This document shows positions 44,855-56,394 of a stretch of 64,000 nt of DNA, piece after piece. The stretch is taken from positions 9,117,787 through 9,181,786 of the forward strand of contig CM055890.1 of the NCBI GenBank assembly GCA_029582165.1, in the 5' to 3' direction. Positions within the stretch are counted from its first letter, which is position 1, and each line of letters opens with the position of its first letter. The translations under genes and the position numbers were made by a program. The stretch is from Portulaca oleracea. Lineage: Eukaryota; Streptophyta; Magnoliopsida; Caryophyllales; Portulacaceae. The notes beneath the pieces are model-generated. The model was given only the letters and a program-made list of their open reading frames with translations. It did not search any database and had not been told where the DNA came from.

Positions 44855-45133
44855 GAAAACTCACTTCTTTTTCTCGTTTTTCCACTATAACCCAGTTCTC
44901 CTCTGTCAAACTTATACTGTTGTAACACCACGTTCCCTAAAGAGACGACAAGGATCACCACACCCTTCCCAGAGAAGGGACAGAACTCCGCACGTCAATG
45001 GCTGGAACCTGGCGCCGTTAGGGTTTATTGCCGCCTGTTTTCACCATGAGGGGAGAATTTTTAATATCTCGGAAATTTGAACTTAATTTTGTTAATAATG
45101 GGTAATTAACCAATTATATACAATATAAGGATT

Positions 45134-47538
45134 ATATGTTAGAAAATTTTAAGTCAAGATGTATTTGTTGATTGATTAATGCTGAATTTAATTTGAGTCA
45201 AATTTAGTAAGCTTTAGAACTCTTAATATTTGGACGTTAAATAAAAATTACTTTGAAGGGAAAATTCAAGTTAAGATCAAATATATCTATTTGATTTCAC
45301 CCAATTTGATTTATTTTTGCATTGAATTTAAAATATTAGATTATACGTGTGCATTCCGAGACTCTAATTATCGAATTTCTATACGTTTCTCTACTCAAAT
45401 CAAATATTGCATTTAACATTTTTGAAAAAGGGTGATTTTTTCACTTTTAACTATCAATAATTATGTTATGAGTGTTCCTAATTATTAATTTGTCACAAAA
45501 TTTGTTTATAATTTTAAGGAAGAAGAGGTCTTGGCGATTACCTTACCAAATAAGAGATGTAAAAATGCCTAGTCAATATTCATGTTTTTGAGTCACCGGG
45601 CCAATTGAGCTTAAATTAGGTGGCATTGGTAAGCTTGGATTTAGGTTAAATTCGAGACGTTTAAATCGATTAATGTAAAATTCGGATGACAAGTTGATCA
45701 TTGTTATATGATGTATTTTCAGGTTCAAATTAAGTTGGATCAGACTCGTACAATTCAAACAGGCATGAATTGAGATTAAATTTGAGTTTGGAATAGAAAT
45801 ACGAGAAATATCATGTCTGAGATTTAAATCAATGTTAAATGCTAATGAAAAATCTATAAGATTATATCTAATATTTTCCTAGTAGGATTAAAATTTTGCT
45901 AGATGAGTCTCCAAAGCTTGGTTCTAACTTAACTCTAAACTCACCGCACTTGCAAAGCCTAGGGTCAAGTTAGGGCTTAGGTCATTCGCAAAGGCAATCC
46001 AGCTTTGCATTGGATTGATGGAGTCCACCATTAAAAAGTGTTGCAATTCATAGGGGTAAGCAAACTGTAAATAATAATAATCCAATTTTAATATTTATAT
46101 AAGATACATATTTTGAGATTCACTTTTTCCCTCTATCTCACTTTTTTTAAGACCCAAAAAAGAAGGAATAAGACACGGTGATCGATCTATCTAATGATCA
46201 CAGTATAATCCAGTTCACAATTTTAAGGATCACTTGACTCAAAACAAATTAAATCCTCTCTAGATCATCGTTAAAGTTTTGAATCACTTAAAAATCACTC
46301 GTGACATAAGTGAACAATCCATTAAGAATCACCTCTAAAGTTAATCTTAAAGTTCAAATCTACTATTTCTTCTATTATTCAAGAAAAATTCAAATTTAAA
46401 AACTCATAACTATGAAAATGACATTATTTTCAACTTGACATCCTTAAATAAATTTAATCAAGCCGAAGATTTAATTCCTAGGCTGGGGTGATACATGAAC
46501 TATATAAGTCCATGTTTAACCAACTAGCTTTCAATTAAATGGAGCTCAAGCCAAACTATAACCAATCCAGATTAAAGACCTAACGAGTCAACTCATACTC
46601 TTTTACACTGTGCTACTAAACAAAATACATAGGTCTTATTGTGCAATATTAACCAAATCCAAACTTATCTCTTCATATTTAACACATTTTATTGTCCTAT
46701 TATTATGATTATTATTGTCACTTTTGGTTAGAGTTTACATAAGCAATTATTTTTGTCAGGTCACTTTTCCCACGCATTAAAATTGGTGAAAGTTCATTCA
46801 ATCTAAATAGGATGTAAAGTAAAGTTCATTGAGTCCAAATTTCAAAGGTCAATTCATCACACGAAAACTGTCCCAAATATTAAATTATTTAATTCCAAAA
46901 GTCCTTTGTTTAGTTGGTATAATCTATTGCATCATATGAACATCAACTTACAAATTATATTATACCGCCAATTATGAGATCCTCCGTCAAAAAAAAGAAT
47001 ACTATCATTGTAATTTTTGACAAAATTGTCATCATTTCAGAGTCAAACGTCAATAAGATTTATATTGATTATTTGAAACTTGATTTTCATGTATTTGCTT
47101 TAAATTTACGGCTGTTCTTTCTAGATATTCATTGTAAGTATATACCTCTCAAGCATTTATTAATAAAATTGTCTTATTTGATTCATAAAAAAATCCTAAG
47201 GGTGAACAAGCAAGGCATGCTAGATCAAGCATACTGCATATAGAAAGTCTTGGATTGTTAACAACTAAAAAGTTAGAGCTTCTAATTGGTATCATACTTC
47301 ATTCACAGTCATAGCTTAAATAATTTATCTTTATTCAATCCCAATTATTACACTATCACATTATTCAAATAGTGTAACCTTGCAAGGCCAAAATACTCAT
47401 TGCCAATATTCTCACATTCCAACCATACAGTTACGTATGTTTATGTACTATATGTTTCTAACGGTTTTATGTCTCTTACAAATCGACCCTAAAGAAATAA
47501 TAATTAATTTCATGACTAATTTTTATACTTAAGAAAAT
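45134..47538. other. AT-rich intergenic stretch, no gene seen
   Basis: I see no supported gene, RNA or element ends in this 2.4-kb stretch. The short frames are unremarkable in composition and lack motifs. Confidence 0.6.
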
Positions 47539-47599
47539 TGTTGGGTTTATGGCCCAAAATCAGCCTCTTGATCCCACAATTATTTGTTTCCTAATTGTA

Positions 47600-48112
47600 T
47601 GTTAAGTCTGATATTGAGAAGTTCGACGGTGTGATCAGTTCAGTATCTGGAGAGTTCAAAAAAAAAATTGATGAAGGTAACTCCATTATTATTGATCTGG
47701 CAAATTTGGAGGTTACTATTGAAGATGAGGATAAGGCTATTTTTGTTGGTTGTCTCTTTGCCCCATTCCTACAAGCACTTTAAAAAAGTCATATCATATG
47801 AAACCCTGTCTTTCGAAGATGTTAAGTCTAATTTGATCTTGAAGTGCTTTCTGATAAAGCTGAATTCTTGGTTTTTTAGAGATGAAACCACTAATAATGG
47901 GGGTTCTAGCAAAGCCAGATCGAAGTTTAAAAAGCATTCCAACAATATCTGTTCTACAACCTCCAGGCAAGGCGGTTATTATGTTCTACAGGGTTCTACT
48001 ACTACAGGTTCTACAATCATTTCTACAACCTCATCTCTTACTGAGTTCAAGGGTGACTTGAATGCAGTTGATGCTCATCACATCCGATCGCCCTTCGGGG
48101 CTCTATGACGGT
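47600..48112 (+). pseudogene. Copia gag remnant
   Basis: Frames give VKSDIEKFDG, then LANLEVTIEDEDKAIFVGC and, after a 1-nt shift, SLPHSYKHFKKVISYETLSF. Plant copia gag proteins share the pattern 'LA-L-V-IEDEDKA-LLL-SLP-SY-HF' with this text. A Ser/Thr/Gln-rich stretch follows. The CCHC knuckle is absent. The central part of gag between KFDG and VSGEFKKKIDEG has been deleted. Confidence 0.75.
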
Positions 48113-48139
48113 ACTAGAGATTTTGGCCAAGGTGGAGTT

Positions 48140-48710
48140 TGTTGGGTTTATGGCCCAAAATCAGCCTCTTGATCCCACAATTATTTGTTTTCTAATTGTA
48201 TTAGGATATTATTTAGGTTTCCTTATTATGTTAGGTTTCCTAATTGTATTAGATTCCAAATTTAATTGGAGTGGGAGTCAAGTTAGGTTTATAGGGAGTT
48301 TTTCCTATAAATATAGGCTGTTATCAACCTATACACTTATGGCATACGACAAACACACACAGAGCATTCTTCACCTCTACCCATCCCTAGGTTGTGAGAG
48401 TCCTTTAGAGAGTTAGTTTTGTCTTCAGTATATTCCGTTGCGCTATTAACCCCTTGTGATCGTGCCGTCGATCCCCTTGCGTTATATAGCACCTTGGGAT
48501 CTCTCTTGTAATATCTCCCCTTATACTAGTGGATTATTGCTCCGTGTCGTCCGTGGTTTTTTCCCGATTTGGGTTTCCACGTAACTCGTGTGTCTTTATA
48601 CTCTCTATCTTTTAATTACTGATCTTGTTATATTTCTTCTCAATTTATACATCCTGATAATTATCTCTTCTGCCGCAAATACTAAGCTATATTTTATCTC
48701 GATCTTAACA
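48140..48710 (+). repeat. LTR of the deleted copia
   Basis: 571 bp, TGTTGGGTTTATGG to ATCTTAACA. A plus-strand TATA-like box CCTATAAATATAGG lies near 48304-48317. Unlike the LTRs of families A-D it has no evident palindrome cluster upstream of the box. Confidence 0.8.
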
Positions 48711-48715
48711 AAAAG

Positions 48716-49336
48716 TCATATATAATTTTGTTCTATGACACAAAGCAAATACTATGCTTATTCTTCATGCATGATAACACAATGATATTTAGATGGAGTA
48801 AATTAATGAGGAAGAATTTATTCCAAGATGTATTATTATTTTTCAAGTTTAGACTAGTCATTTGGTTGATGAAAGAGATTGTGAAAGCTAGGTAGAGAGG
48901 CCCACGAGGAGCCAACTCACTATTAATTCCAAGCTTCATAAAGAGGCAAACAACTACCAATAATAAAATAACATGCAATGCTCAACACCCTAAAGTCATC
49001 CAAATCTCATTGCAAATCACCAAAAAAATCTTAGCCCCTTGTAAAATATACGTGACTTCCACTCAATTCGTGGGTCCCCTTGCTCTATCAATTACAGATG
49101 CCCCCTTAAATATCTTTCAATTTATAGCACCCAAAAGAAAGTTATAGGCTTGTGGATATTTATTTTGATTTAGAATAATTTTATATATATACGTTTCTTC
49201 TTCAAATTTATTTTCAGGGAAATAATAATGCCTTCCGTCATTAATATTTTGGGGTCAATCTTTGAACTTGAATGTTAGTTAATGATGAGGGAGAGAATTT
49301 AGGTATAATAACCCTAAAATTTATGATTATATGAAT
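48716..49336. other. AT-rich stretch, no gene seen
   Basis: Nothing recognisable. Confidence 0.55.
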
Positions 49337-49577
49337 TGGAAATTCTACCATAGTTGAATTTATTTTCAACTATGTTAGTTGAAAATTTTATACGATTTAT
49401 TTATCAAAAATAAATCATATTTGTTAAAAAGATTTATATTCTCCTAAATATGATTAATTATTATAACAAGTTACTTTGATCAACCTACATTAATTTTGAA
49501 TTTTTATGGTATAATGAATGATATTTTCACTTTTCAACTACGATAATTGAAAAAAGTCAATTATGGTAGAAATTTCC
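49337..49577. mobile_element. MITE with CCATAGTTGAA inverted ends
   Basis: Left end GGAAATTCTACCATAGTTGA and right end TCAATTATGGTAGAAATTTCC are inverted with a few mismatches across about 240 bp of AT-rich DNA. A third copy of the end motif lies at 49731-49760. Confidence 0.65.
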
Positions 49578-49730
49578 TTAAAAATATTCAATTTTGTAAA
49601 AAATTATAACTAACATATAGATTTACTTATTGTAAGAAGTTCGATCTATGATGAATATATATATATATATATATATATATTAAATTTTATGCTTTAATGA
49701 TAAAATTAGGGGTAATTATACATTTCAACC

Positions 49731-49760
49731 ACCATAGTTGAAAAATTTTTCAACTATGGT
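49731..49760. repeat. 30-bp perfect palindrome
   Basis: ACCATAGTTGAAAAA is followed directly by TTTTTCAACTATGGT, with no loop. The arms equal the ends of the MITE at 49337, as if two ends of that family had been joined head to head. Confidence 0.9.
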
Positions 49761-49777
49761 AGAATTTCCCTGGATGG

Positions 49778-51552
49778 AAAGTTAAATTTTGATAAGTTTT
49801 GGAAAATATATGTAAGTTTTGCTAAATATCATAAAAAATGATATTTTTTTAATATAATAGCGGCTTTTTAAGCAGAAAGTAAGTATTGATAAACATGTAG
49901 ATTTTGGTAAGTTTTGATAAATAATTGCACAGTCCCATTTACGCACAAATTTTACAGGATAACTATGTTATTTAGAACACATGTTCATTTTAGTTTTTTT
50001 TATATAATAAATTACTTAAATTCAATTTAGAATAAGTTCTAGAAAAATAAATTCTACAGAAAATTTTATAAATAAATTCCACAAAATAATTTTAAAATAA
50101 ATTTAACATAATAACTTCAATCAAAATAGTTGTAAAGAACATGTCTTCAATCAATAAGTTTTGTATGAAAATGTGCATTGATTGGAGTTGTCCATAGAGG
50201 TGATCATGATATAAAACTGAGGGTGAGATAATGAAAATTCTTGTATGAGATGGTCTCAAGTAAATTTATCTTGAGATGAATTCCTTTTATGGTGATATTT
50301 TTAATGTTTTATTATAAATTAATTACCCTTATATACATAAAATCACTTCAATATCATATGTTTCACAATGAATTTACAATGATATCATCTCACATAAAAC
50401 TCACTGACAATTTATTTGGGGATAATTTCAAAATGCTAATAAGAAGGAGAATACTCGTGCTACTCGGTTTTTACATGATTAGGGCCCTATTTTTTTCGAG
50501 TTGTAAACTACTATTAATTTAATTTTATCTATTTTTTTTTCCACTTTCAATCTTTTTACCTAAAGCTACCTAAATTTTTTCTGTATTTTAAAAAATACAT
50601 CATTATATACTTCTACTTATTTTATTATTTTTACATAAACTTACCAAAACCTACTAAAATTTACTCAACTTTAATTTATCCAACTTTAACATAGTCATTG
50701 AAAGAATAGAAGTATAGAACCATAAATTCAAGATTTATTCTTTGTTTTTTATTGATTTATTCTTTATTTTTTTATTGCTTTAGATAATACTTTATCTCTT
50801 GATGATTATAAGGCGAGGTATTTGCAAGTTGAGTGTTATTTTGTTAATGTCAGTGTGTGCTTTCATTTTCTAATATATACCACTAGTCTAGTAGTACTGA
50901 AGAGGTGACGGGATCGGAAGTACAAGGTCGCCTAGGAGATGGAGTTTTCCCTCGAGATAGAATAAGCTAGCTCCTCCGATCCTCTTATGGAAACCCTGTT
51001 GACTGTCAATGCATAAAGGGCTAAGGTTAAGTGGGAGTTAGATACTTTTTCTTTGTGCTTGTCGTGCCGCCTTCCTGGCATTCAACTAACACATGTTTCA
51101 CGTCCCATTACTCGGTCTAGTAGTGAGTGTGGGCACTATGCCTGGACGAACCCGGGTCGGAGGTGGCAACATCCCGACAAGGTAGGCATTGGTTGGTGTT
51201 CCCCAGGATGGGTAGGAAGAATTGGTTTGTCTAATGGTTGGTAGTCTTGACTTGGTTCTAGATTTCTTGGATCATGACACTCTTGAATGAATAAGTGAGA
51301 TTCCTCATGCCAACTAGGAGTTAAAGGGAGATTAATGGCGAAGCATCTATCACTTTTGAATCCTGGACAGATTGGTGAGAATTGGGAGCATCGTCAGCAG
51401 GCGCTTCCTGATGCTCATCTTAAGATTCATTCTAGGATCTCTATTCATTCATTCATTACCTATAACGGTTCTCCTTATATTTAATGCTATGAGTTGGGTT
51501 GGGAGATGCATAACTCATGCTTCCTAACTCACTTCATTGCACCGAGCCCCAT
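49778..51552. other. Intergenic stretch; possible decayed repeat
   Basis: No supported gene. TGAGATGGTCTCA near 50248 and inverted text near 50385 hint at a decayed MITE. From about 50890 the base composition becomes more balanced, which may be old retroelement sequence, but I recognise no domain. Confidence 0.5.
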
Positions 51553-51671
51553 CCTATTGTTGGGTTTTAGGTGATCTATTTCTTAAACAGATGCAGATTA
51601 ATTGGCAAAAAATTCATAACAGTTATATGCAATTAATCATCCGGGAAACTACAATTACACAGGCTTAGTAT

Positions 51672-52789
51672 TGGGAGCGAATTGGGCCCGGCCCGATTTC
51701 GTTCTACCTATGGTTACCGGTTCGCTTAAGGCCACCCTCCTCTCTCAACGGTTCAAACCCGGCTCCTTGATTCATTTAAAGGTGAATCCGGGTGCTTTGA
51801 TGTCCTTTTGGGCCATCATTGGAGGCGTTGTTCATTTTAGGGAAGACCGCAAGCCATAGGTCATGGTTTTGGATCGTCATCGAAATCCATCTCAGGTCTT
51901 CTAAGGGACCTTGAGATTCTTGACAAGAATAATGAGGCGAGGTGGAATTAGTTATGCATGGCAAGCAAGGGAGAAGATGTGACAACAAGGGAGTCAACCG
52001 CCCTCCCCAAGAGTTTGAGGCCGAGGGCAGCGTCATGCCCGCGACATGCCTTGTCACGCCCGCGACCCTTCTTTTGGAGATTTCTGGGTTAGAAATCGCC
52101 AGGGGTCACGGCCGCGACCTCTAGTGTCATGGCAGCGACCAACCCATGGTCACGACTGCGACCTCTCTGTCGACCGTTTACCCCAGATTTTACCCGACCA
52201 AGGTCACGCCCGTGACACCTTGTGTCGCGGCCACGACTGTTTGCGTCATGCTCGCGACGGTCCTGGAAATGTTGGATTTTCAGCCTGATTTTCCCCTTTG
52301 TTCCCCTCCTTTTTGTTTGATTCCTTTTGTAACCTCTTCCCCCACATATAATATATATACATGTAAACCCCCTCCATTAGAGATAGTTTTTGAAGCATAT
52401 AGGTTTTCGCCACCAAAATCCTCTAAACTAGGGAGATTGTAATTAAGGGTTTTCAAACCGTAATTAATGAAAGCTAATCCTTTTTTGGAATTACTTGTTG
52501 ATTTCTCTTTTTTTTTTTAGTAAGTGTTTTTCCTCTCTCTTTGGTGAGATTTCTTGGGTGTTTTAAGACTCTTTGCCTGTGGAAGATCCTTGTGCAAGTG
52601 ATTGAACATCTTAGTTCAATTTGGCGAGTTTATATTCTTTAGAATTGTCCATATCATTTAATTTCTTGTTTATCAACAAAAACCCCAAAACCCTAAAAAT
52701 AGTTCTTGCTTGCATGAGTTCTATGGGTCGATTTCCATCCTCCACATGAATTTGTGCAGACCCTAGGTCTGAAACTCTCTGGTACTACA
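51672..52789 (+). mobile_element. LTR-like insertion (family D) within the family-A 3' LTR
   Basis: Family-A text stops after GGCTTAGTAT (51671) and resumes at CCTGATTGTATATCC (52790), as shown by the uninterrupted copies at about 6077 and 61425. The insert begins TGGGAGCGAATTGGG and ends CTCTCTGGTACTACA. Its overall size, TATA-like box (52347-52359) and following leader-like text suggest a solo LTR on the plus strand, but an exact target duplication is not readable (AGTAT on the left, GGTAC as the possible diverged right copy, which would put the end at 52780). Eight GC-rich palindromic motifs lie at 52032-52258. Confidence 0.65.
52032..52258. repeat. Eight GTCACGNCCGCGAC-type palindromic motifs (family D)
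   Basis: 14-bp units at 52032, 52053, 52105, 52126, 52149, 52203, 52223 and 52245, such as GTCACGGCCGCGAC, GTCACGCCCGTGAC and GTCGCGGCCACGAC. All start GTC and end GAC, with a CpG-rich centre, and differ mainly by C/T or G/A changes. They occupy 227 bp, 89-315 bp upstream of the TATA-like box at 52347. Confidence 0.9.
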
Positions 52790-53081
52790 CCTGATTGTAT
52801 ATCCGGCTGATGCAGATGTTGACCTTTGAGATTCCAATGCTAAAATCTAAGATGTATGTGTTTAGGGTATTTTTGTAGATTGTTTCAGGAAACAATAATG
52901 ATAACTATTAAACTAGGAGAGTGAGGAACTCAGAAAATCACCCGGGTATCTCTCTAGAAGTCTCAAACAGTTGATAATGAGTCCTATAGGCAAGACTCAT
53001 ATTTATAGTGTTCGGGTTTCTTGCAGAAGCAAAAATCGTTCCCTTCATAACCGACTTACGCGAAACGCGCATTCGAGGTTC

Positions 53082-53164
53082 ATCACGGTGCGTGGTGACA
53101 TCCAGAAAACCAACATCACTATTGGACTGCACCTAGGTCCATGGTGACCTGCCACGGTCCGTGC
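53082..53164 (-). repeat. Palindromic motifs of the family-A 3' LTR
   Basis: Three diverged units: ATCACGGTGCGTGGTGA (53082-53098), CACCTAGGTCCATGGTG (53130-53146) and GCCACGGTCCGTGC (53151-53164). The TATA-like box on the minus strand is at 53000-53007. Confidence 0.75.
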
Positions 53165-54930
53165 TGAGTTGATTTCTCTACGAAATTAACTCTGACACTT
53201 ATCAAAATAATACTATGTTATTTCGGTCTACATACATTGTTTCCAGGCACTGACTTTTGTAACCCAGTAAGACCAAATAATATAGGTATAATTAAACACA
53301 TTTAACTATAGATCATGGAGGCCTCTAGGAAGACATATAATCACCATATTACTTTGGCTTGATCACTGCAAATAAATCGAACCTTGTTGAGACATTCCCT
53401 ACAATCTCTCACTTATCCCACCAGTGTTCGATCTCATTTAATTCCCTTATCACTTACTATCTCATATTCAGATAAGGTAAGCTACTGTCATCCTTATGCA
53501 GCCCGAATGTTCCTCGACCTCCGAGTGAGACTCTAAAAAGGCAAACAATCATCTACTGATCCATCTGAGCTCCGCCAACCATTTTCAGTCTAAGCTCATC
53601 GAGTGGCCATCGAGACAACTATCCCTAATGGGGAGAGAAATGCCATTGTGTTCAATTACACACCCTCACATGCTCTAACTACAACCCAGACATCGCCTTT
53701 ATAGCCTCCGGTTATGATAGGCGTTGGACGCGCTCCAGAGTCACAACAGACCATATGCGTTATGTATTGAAATCAGCATTTAGGAATTATCCTTGAGTGG
53801 AGAGTGCTCTTATGATATTCACAACTTAAAGAGCTCCCACTACGCGCGGGTCAGTTCGGTAGTTGTTCTCAACATTACCCATGTGATTGATTTATGATGT
53901 CTCTACATCACCATAATTACAAAACTTTGATCATTACCTCAACCATATATACTAATTCTTATAATATTATTATTGTTCTTGTATGATAATACAATTAGGA
54001 ACTAAGTCGAATGTCGACCAAGCATAGTGTTATCAAGTTCACTTAATGGGGTTTCACAAAACAAACCTCATCTGATTTTCCATTTTGAATTCGCTAACCC
54101 TTTTTGGAAGTTTACATAATTCTAAACCACAATTGATGTAAAACTTTGAATCTTATTCTTATTAATGAATCAACAAGGTCATAATTCATGAACCATTCAT
54201 GTAAACTTGACCTGTTCACATCCTGGAGTGTGTTTAACACCTATTGTCCATGTATGACCACATACTTTAACTGCAATTCTACAACACTTGCAATGCACCT
54301 TGCACATAATTTATACCATCTCCACTAACAACCTTTCGTATAGGGTGATATCTCTGGAACTCATGTTTGGATTTGTAGTGAGCTTCAACTTCTTTGTTTG
54401 AGTGATGACTCATATCAACAAAGACTCATTCCTCTCGTAAGGCTAGAAACAACACCCAGTTCTAAAACGAGCTTCATAATCCTAATTATTCGCAACTTAT
54501 AAAGTTGTGCCATGCTTGTCTTATTTGTAGAATCAAACTCTTATCATGTTAGGAACCTCTTCCAGCTTACCTCAATACCACTAAGACATATTGTACAATT
54601 TTCTCTAACCTTTCAGATTATTATACCTTTCTGACATAGATGTAGCATCAGTTTAACTCTTCACAATTAGCTTTTTATCAACCATTGTAGATTGAGGACA
54701 TATCCTTAGTTTTGTTTATACACATACACAATGTATATGCTATGTCAGGCTTTGAACATCTCATGACATACATTAATCCTACCCCTGAAGCATGTGTTAT
54801 ATGTTTCATCCTTTTTAGGTCTCTTGATTATTTCGAGACAATAACATTTGCTTAATGATATGCCATGATTCATGGAAATTAATACATTCTTGAAGTGGGT
54901 TGAACTATTCAACACCTTATCAACTTTGAT

Positions 54931-55164
54931 TCAACCAAACAAAATCTTTAATCTATCATTATAGATCTTGTCTCTAAGAAAATTCTTAACCCCACCAAAT
55001 CCTTCATTTTGAAAATTATTCCTAACTCCTAAGTCAATCTTAGTAGATTGTAACATAGGAATCTTTCTTTCAATAGGTAGTATGTCAATCACATACGTAA
55101 TGCATCTCCTTTTTTTTTGAAGAAAGGGGCGTCCAGGACATCTTGTAAAAGAAAAGTAATGCAT
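54931..55164 (-). pseudogene. Family-A copia reverse transcriptase scrap
   Basis: The minus-strand frame reads ITYVIDILPIERKIPMLQST and NFLRDKIYNDRLKILFG. The first matches the RT catalytic region, where YVDDIL is expected but an Ile replaces the first Asp. The second is the usual downstream 'GIKIYRDRS-LLGL' segment. Heavily mutated DNA surrounds it on both sides (53800-56390), where only isolated similarity to RT and RNase H can be guessed. Confidence 0.75.
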
Positions 55165-56394
55165 TGGTGAAAATCTTAAAAAAAATCAAAATAGTATCAG
55201 GAACATATTACTCCCACTAAACTTCTTATAAGCACAAGATTATTTCAGCACCTCTCAGTACATCAAACCTTTTGATACCTTGGTCAAAGTGATCGATGAT
55301 TCAAACTCCTCATATGGTCTCTTGAAGCTTAAAAGGATTCCATCCAAAACGTTTTGGTTGTGTCAAGTACACATACTCCTTTCAAATCTAATTTTGAAGG
55401 TGGTCTAATACCTATCTGCCACATCTCATAGTCATACTATGAAACTATGGCCTGGAGTATCTTAATGAACTCATGTTTTTCCTTAAAAGTCCTCTTATGC
55501 TATTATGCCCGATGGCTCACACCTTCAGGCAAGTAACCAAGTTCTGAACTTGGTTTCAAAGATGGAGTCTATCTTGGATTTCATGGAATCATGAGTTATT
55601 AAAGCTTCTTTGTAGTTGGTAAAGTCATTACTTTCTAAAAGTAGCATCTCACGCTTACCCACAGGAGATCGATATCTATGTGGCTAACAGAGTTGTTTAC
55701 CTGACCTTGCTTGGAGTAGGGTACATGACACCTCCTCCTCAACATTTTGAGGAACTTCTACTACCTCAACCTCGTTCCTAATTTCCTGATTAATAGGATA
55801 ATTTGAACTTGGATCAATTAGTGGAGTCTGAGGTGATGATTATAGTGTTTGTGTCTCTTGAACTTCGATAAGTTCAAAATCTCTCCCACTCTTTCTCTTA
55901 GATACTAACATACTCTCTAAGAATAAAGCATTTTGAGATAAAAACACTATGCTCTACCACAGTTTGTAGAAGTGATACCCCTTTCTTTTGGAAAACAGTT
56001 CAGGAACTTTTCTTCTCCATATCATATATAGTGTCTTCTCTAGTGCTTTACACAATTTAAGTTCAGTATCTAAAGTTGCGGTTAATAGTGTGCGTCCCAA
56101 AAGGTAACTGACAATGCTGACTTAGCCATCATCAATTGCACCATATCTAATGAGTTGTGATTCCTCCTTTCAAGCATGTCATTGTGTTGGAATGTTCCCG
56201 AAGTAGAGAGTTGTGAAACAACTCCACACCCTTTGTGATGGCAAGTGAAATCTTGGCTTAAATGCTCGCCTCCTCTATCTAGTTGAAGGCTTTAGATTGT
56301 CTTTCCAAGTTGGTTTTGTACTTCACTTTGAACCTTTCAAAGGATTTTGGACTTGTGGCGCATTAAGTAGACATATCCATATCTACTAAAATCA

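Larger units (their letters stand above)
40325..45114 (-). mobile_element. Near full-length L1-type LINE with a 19-bp target duplication
   Basis: The element is flanked by TATATACAATATAAGGATT at 40306-40324 and again at 45115-45133, a perfect 19-bp duplication of the length made by target-primed reverse transcription. Its 3' end on the minus strand is a poly(A) tail (T run on the plus strand, about 40323-40341). Both ORF1 and ORF2 are present in order, so it is not 5'-truncated in any major way. ORF2 starts inside the ORF1 stop (ATGA, 43804-43807). Both ORFs are broken. The perfect duplication and readable domains suggest a fairly recent insertion. Confidence 0.95.
47539..48710 (+). mobile_element. 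Internally deleted copia element
   Basis: A 5' fragment TGTTGGGTTTATGGCCCAAA... (47539 to about 47600) repeats the start of the full LTR at 48140-48710. Between them lies a gag remnant and then the purine tract CAAGGTGGAGT (about 48128-48138). The LTR ends GATCTTAACA at 48710. Flanking 5-mers AAAAT (47534-47538) and AAAAG (48711-48715) match at four of five positions. Most of the 5' LTR, the rest of gag and all of pol are missing, leaving about 1.2 kb. Confidence 0.82.

Noticed and set aside
47339..47538. Small-RNA or microRNA hairpin in the AT-rich intergenic DNA
   Set aside because: Only short A/T pairings are visible, with no extended hairpin arm of microRNA type.
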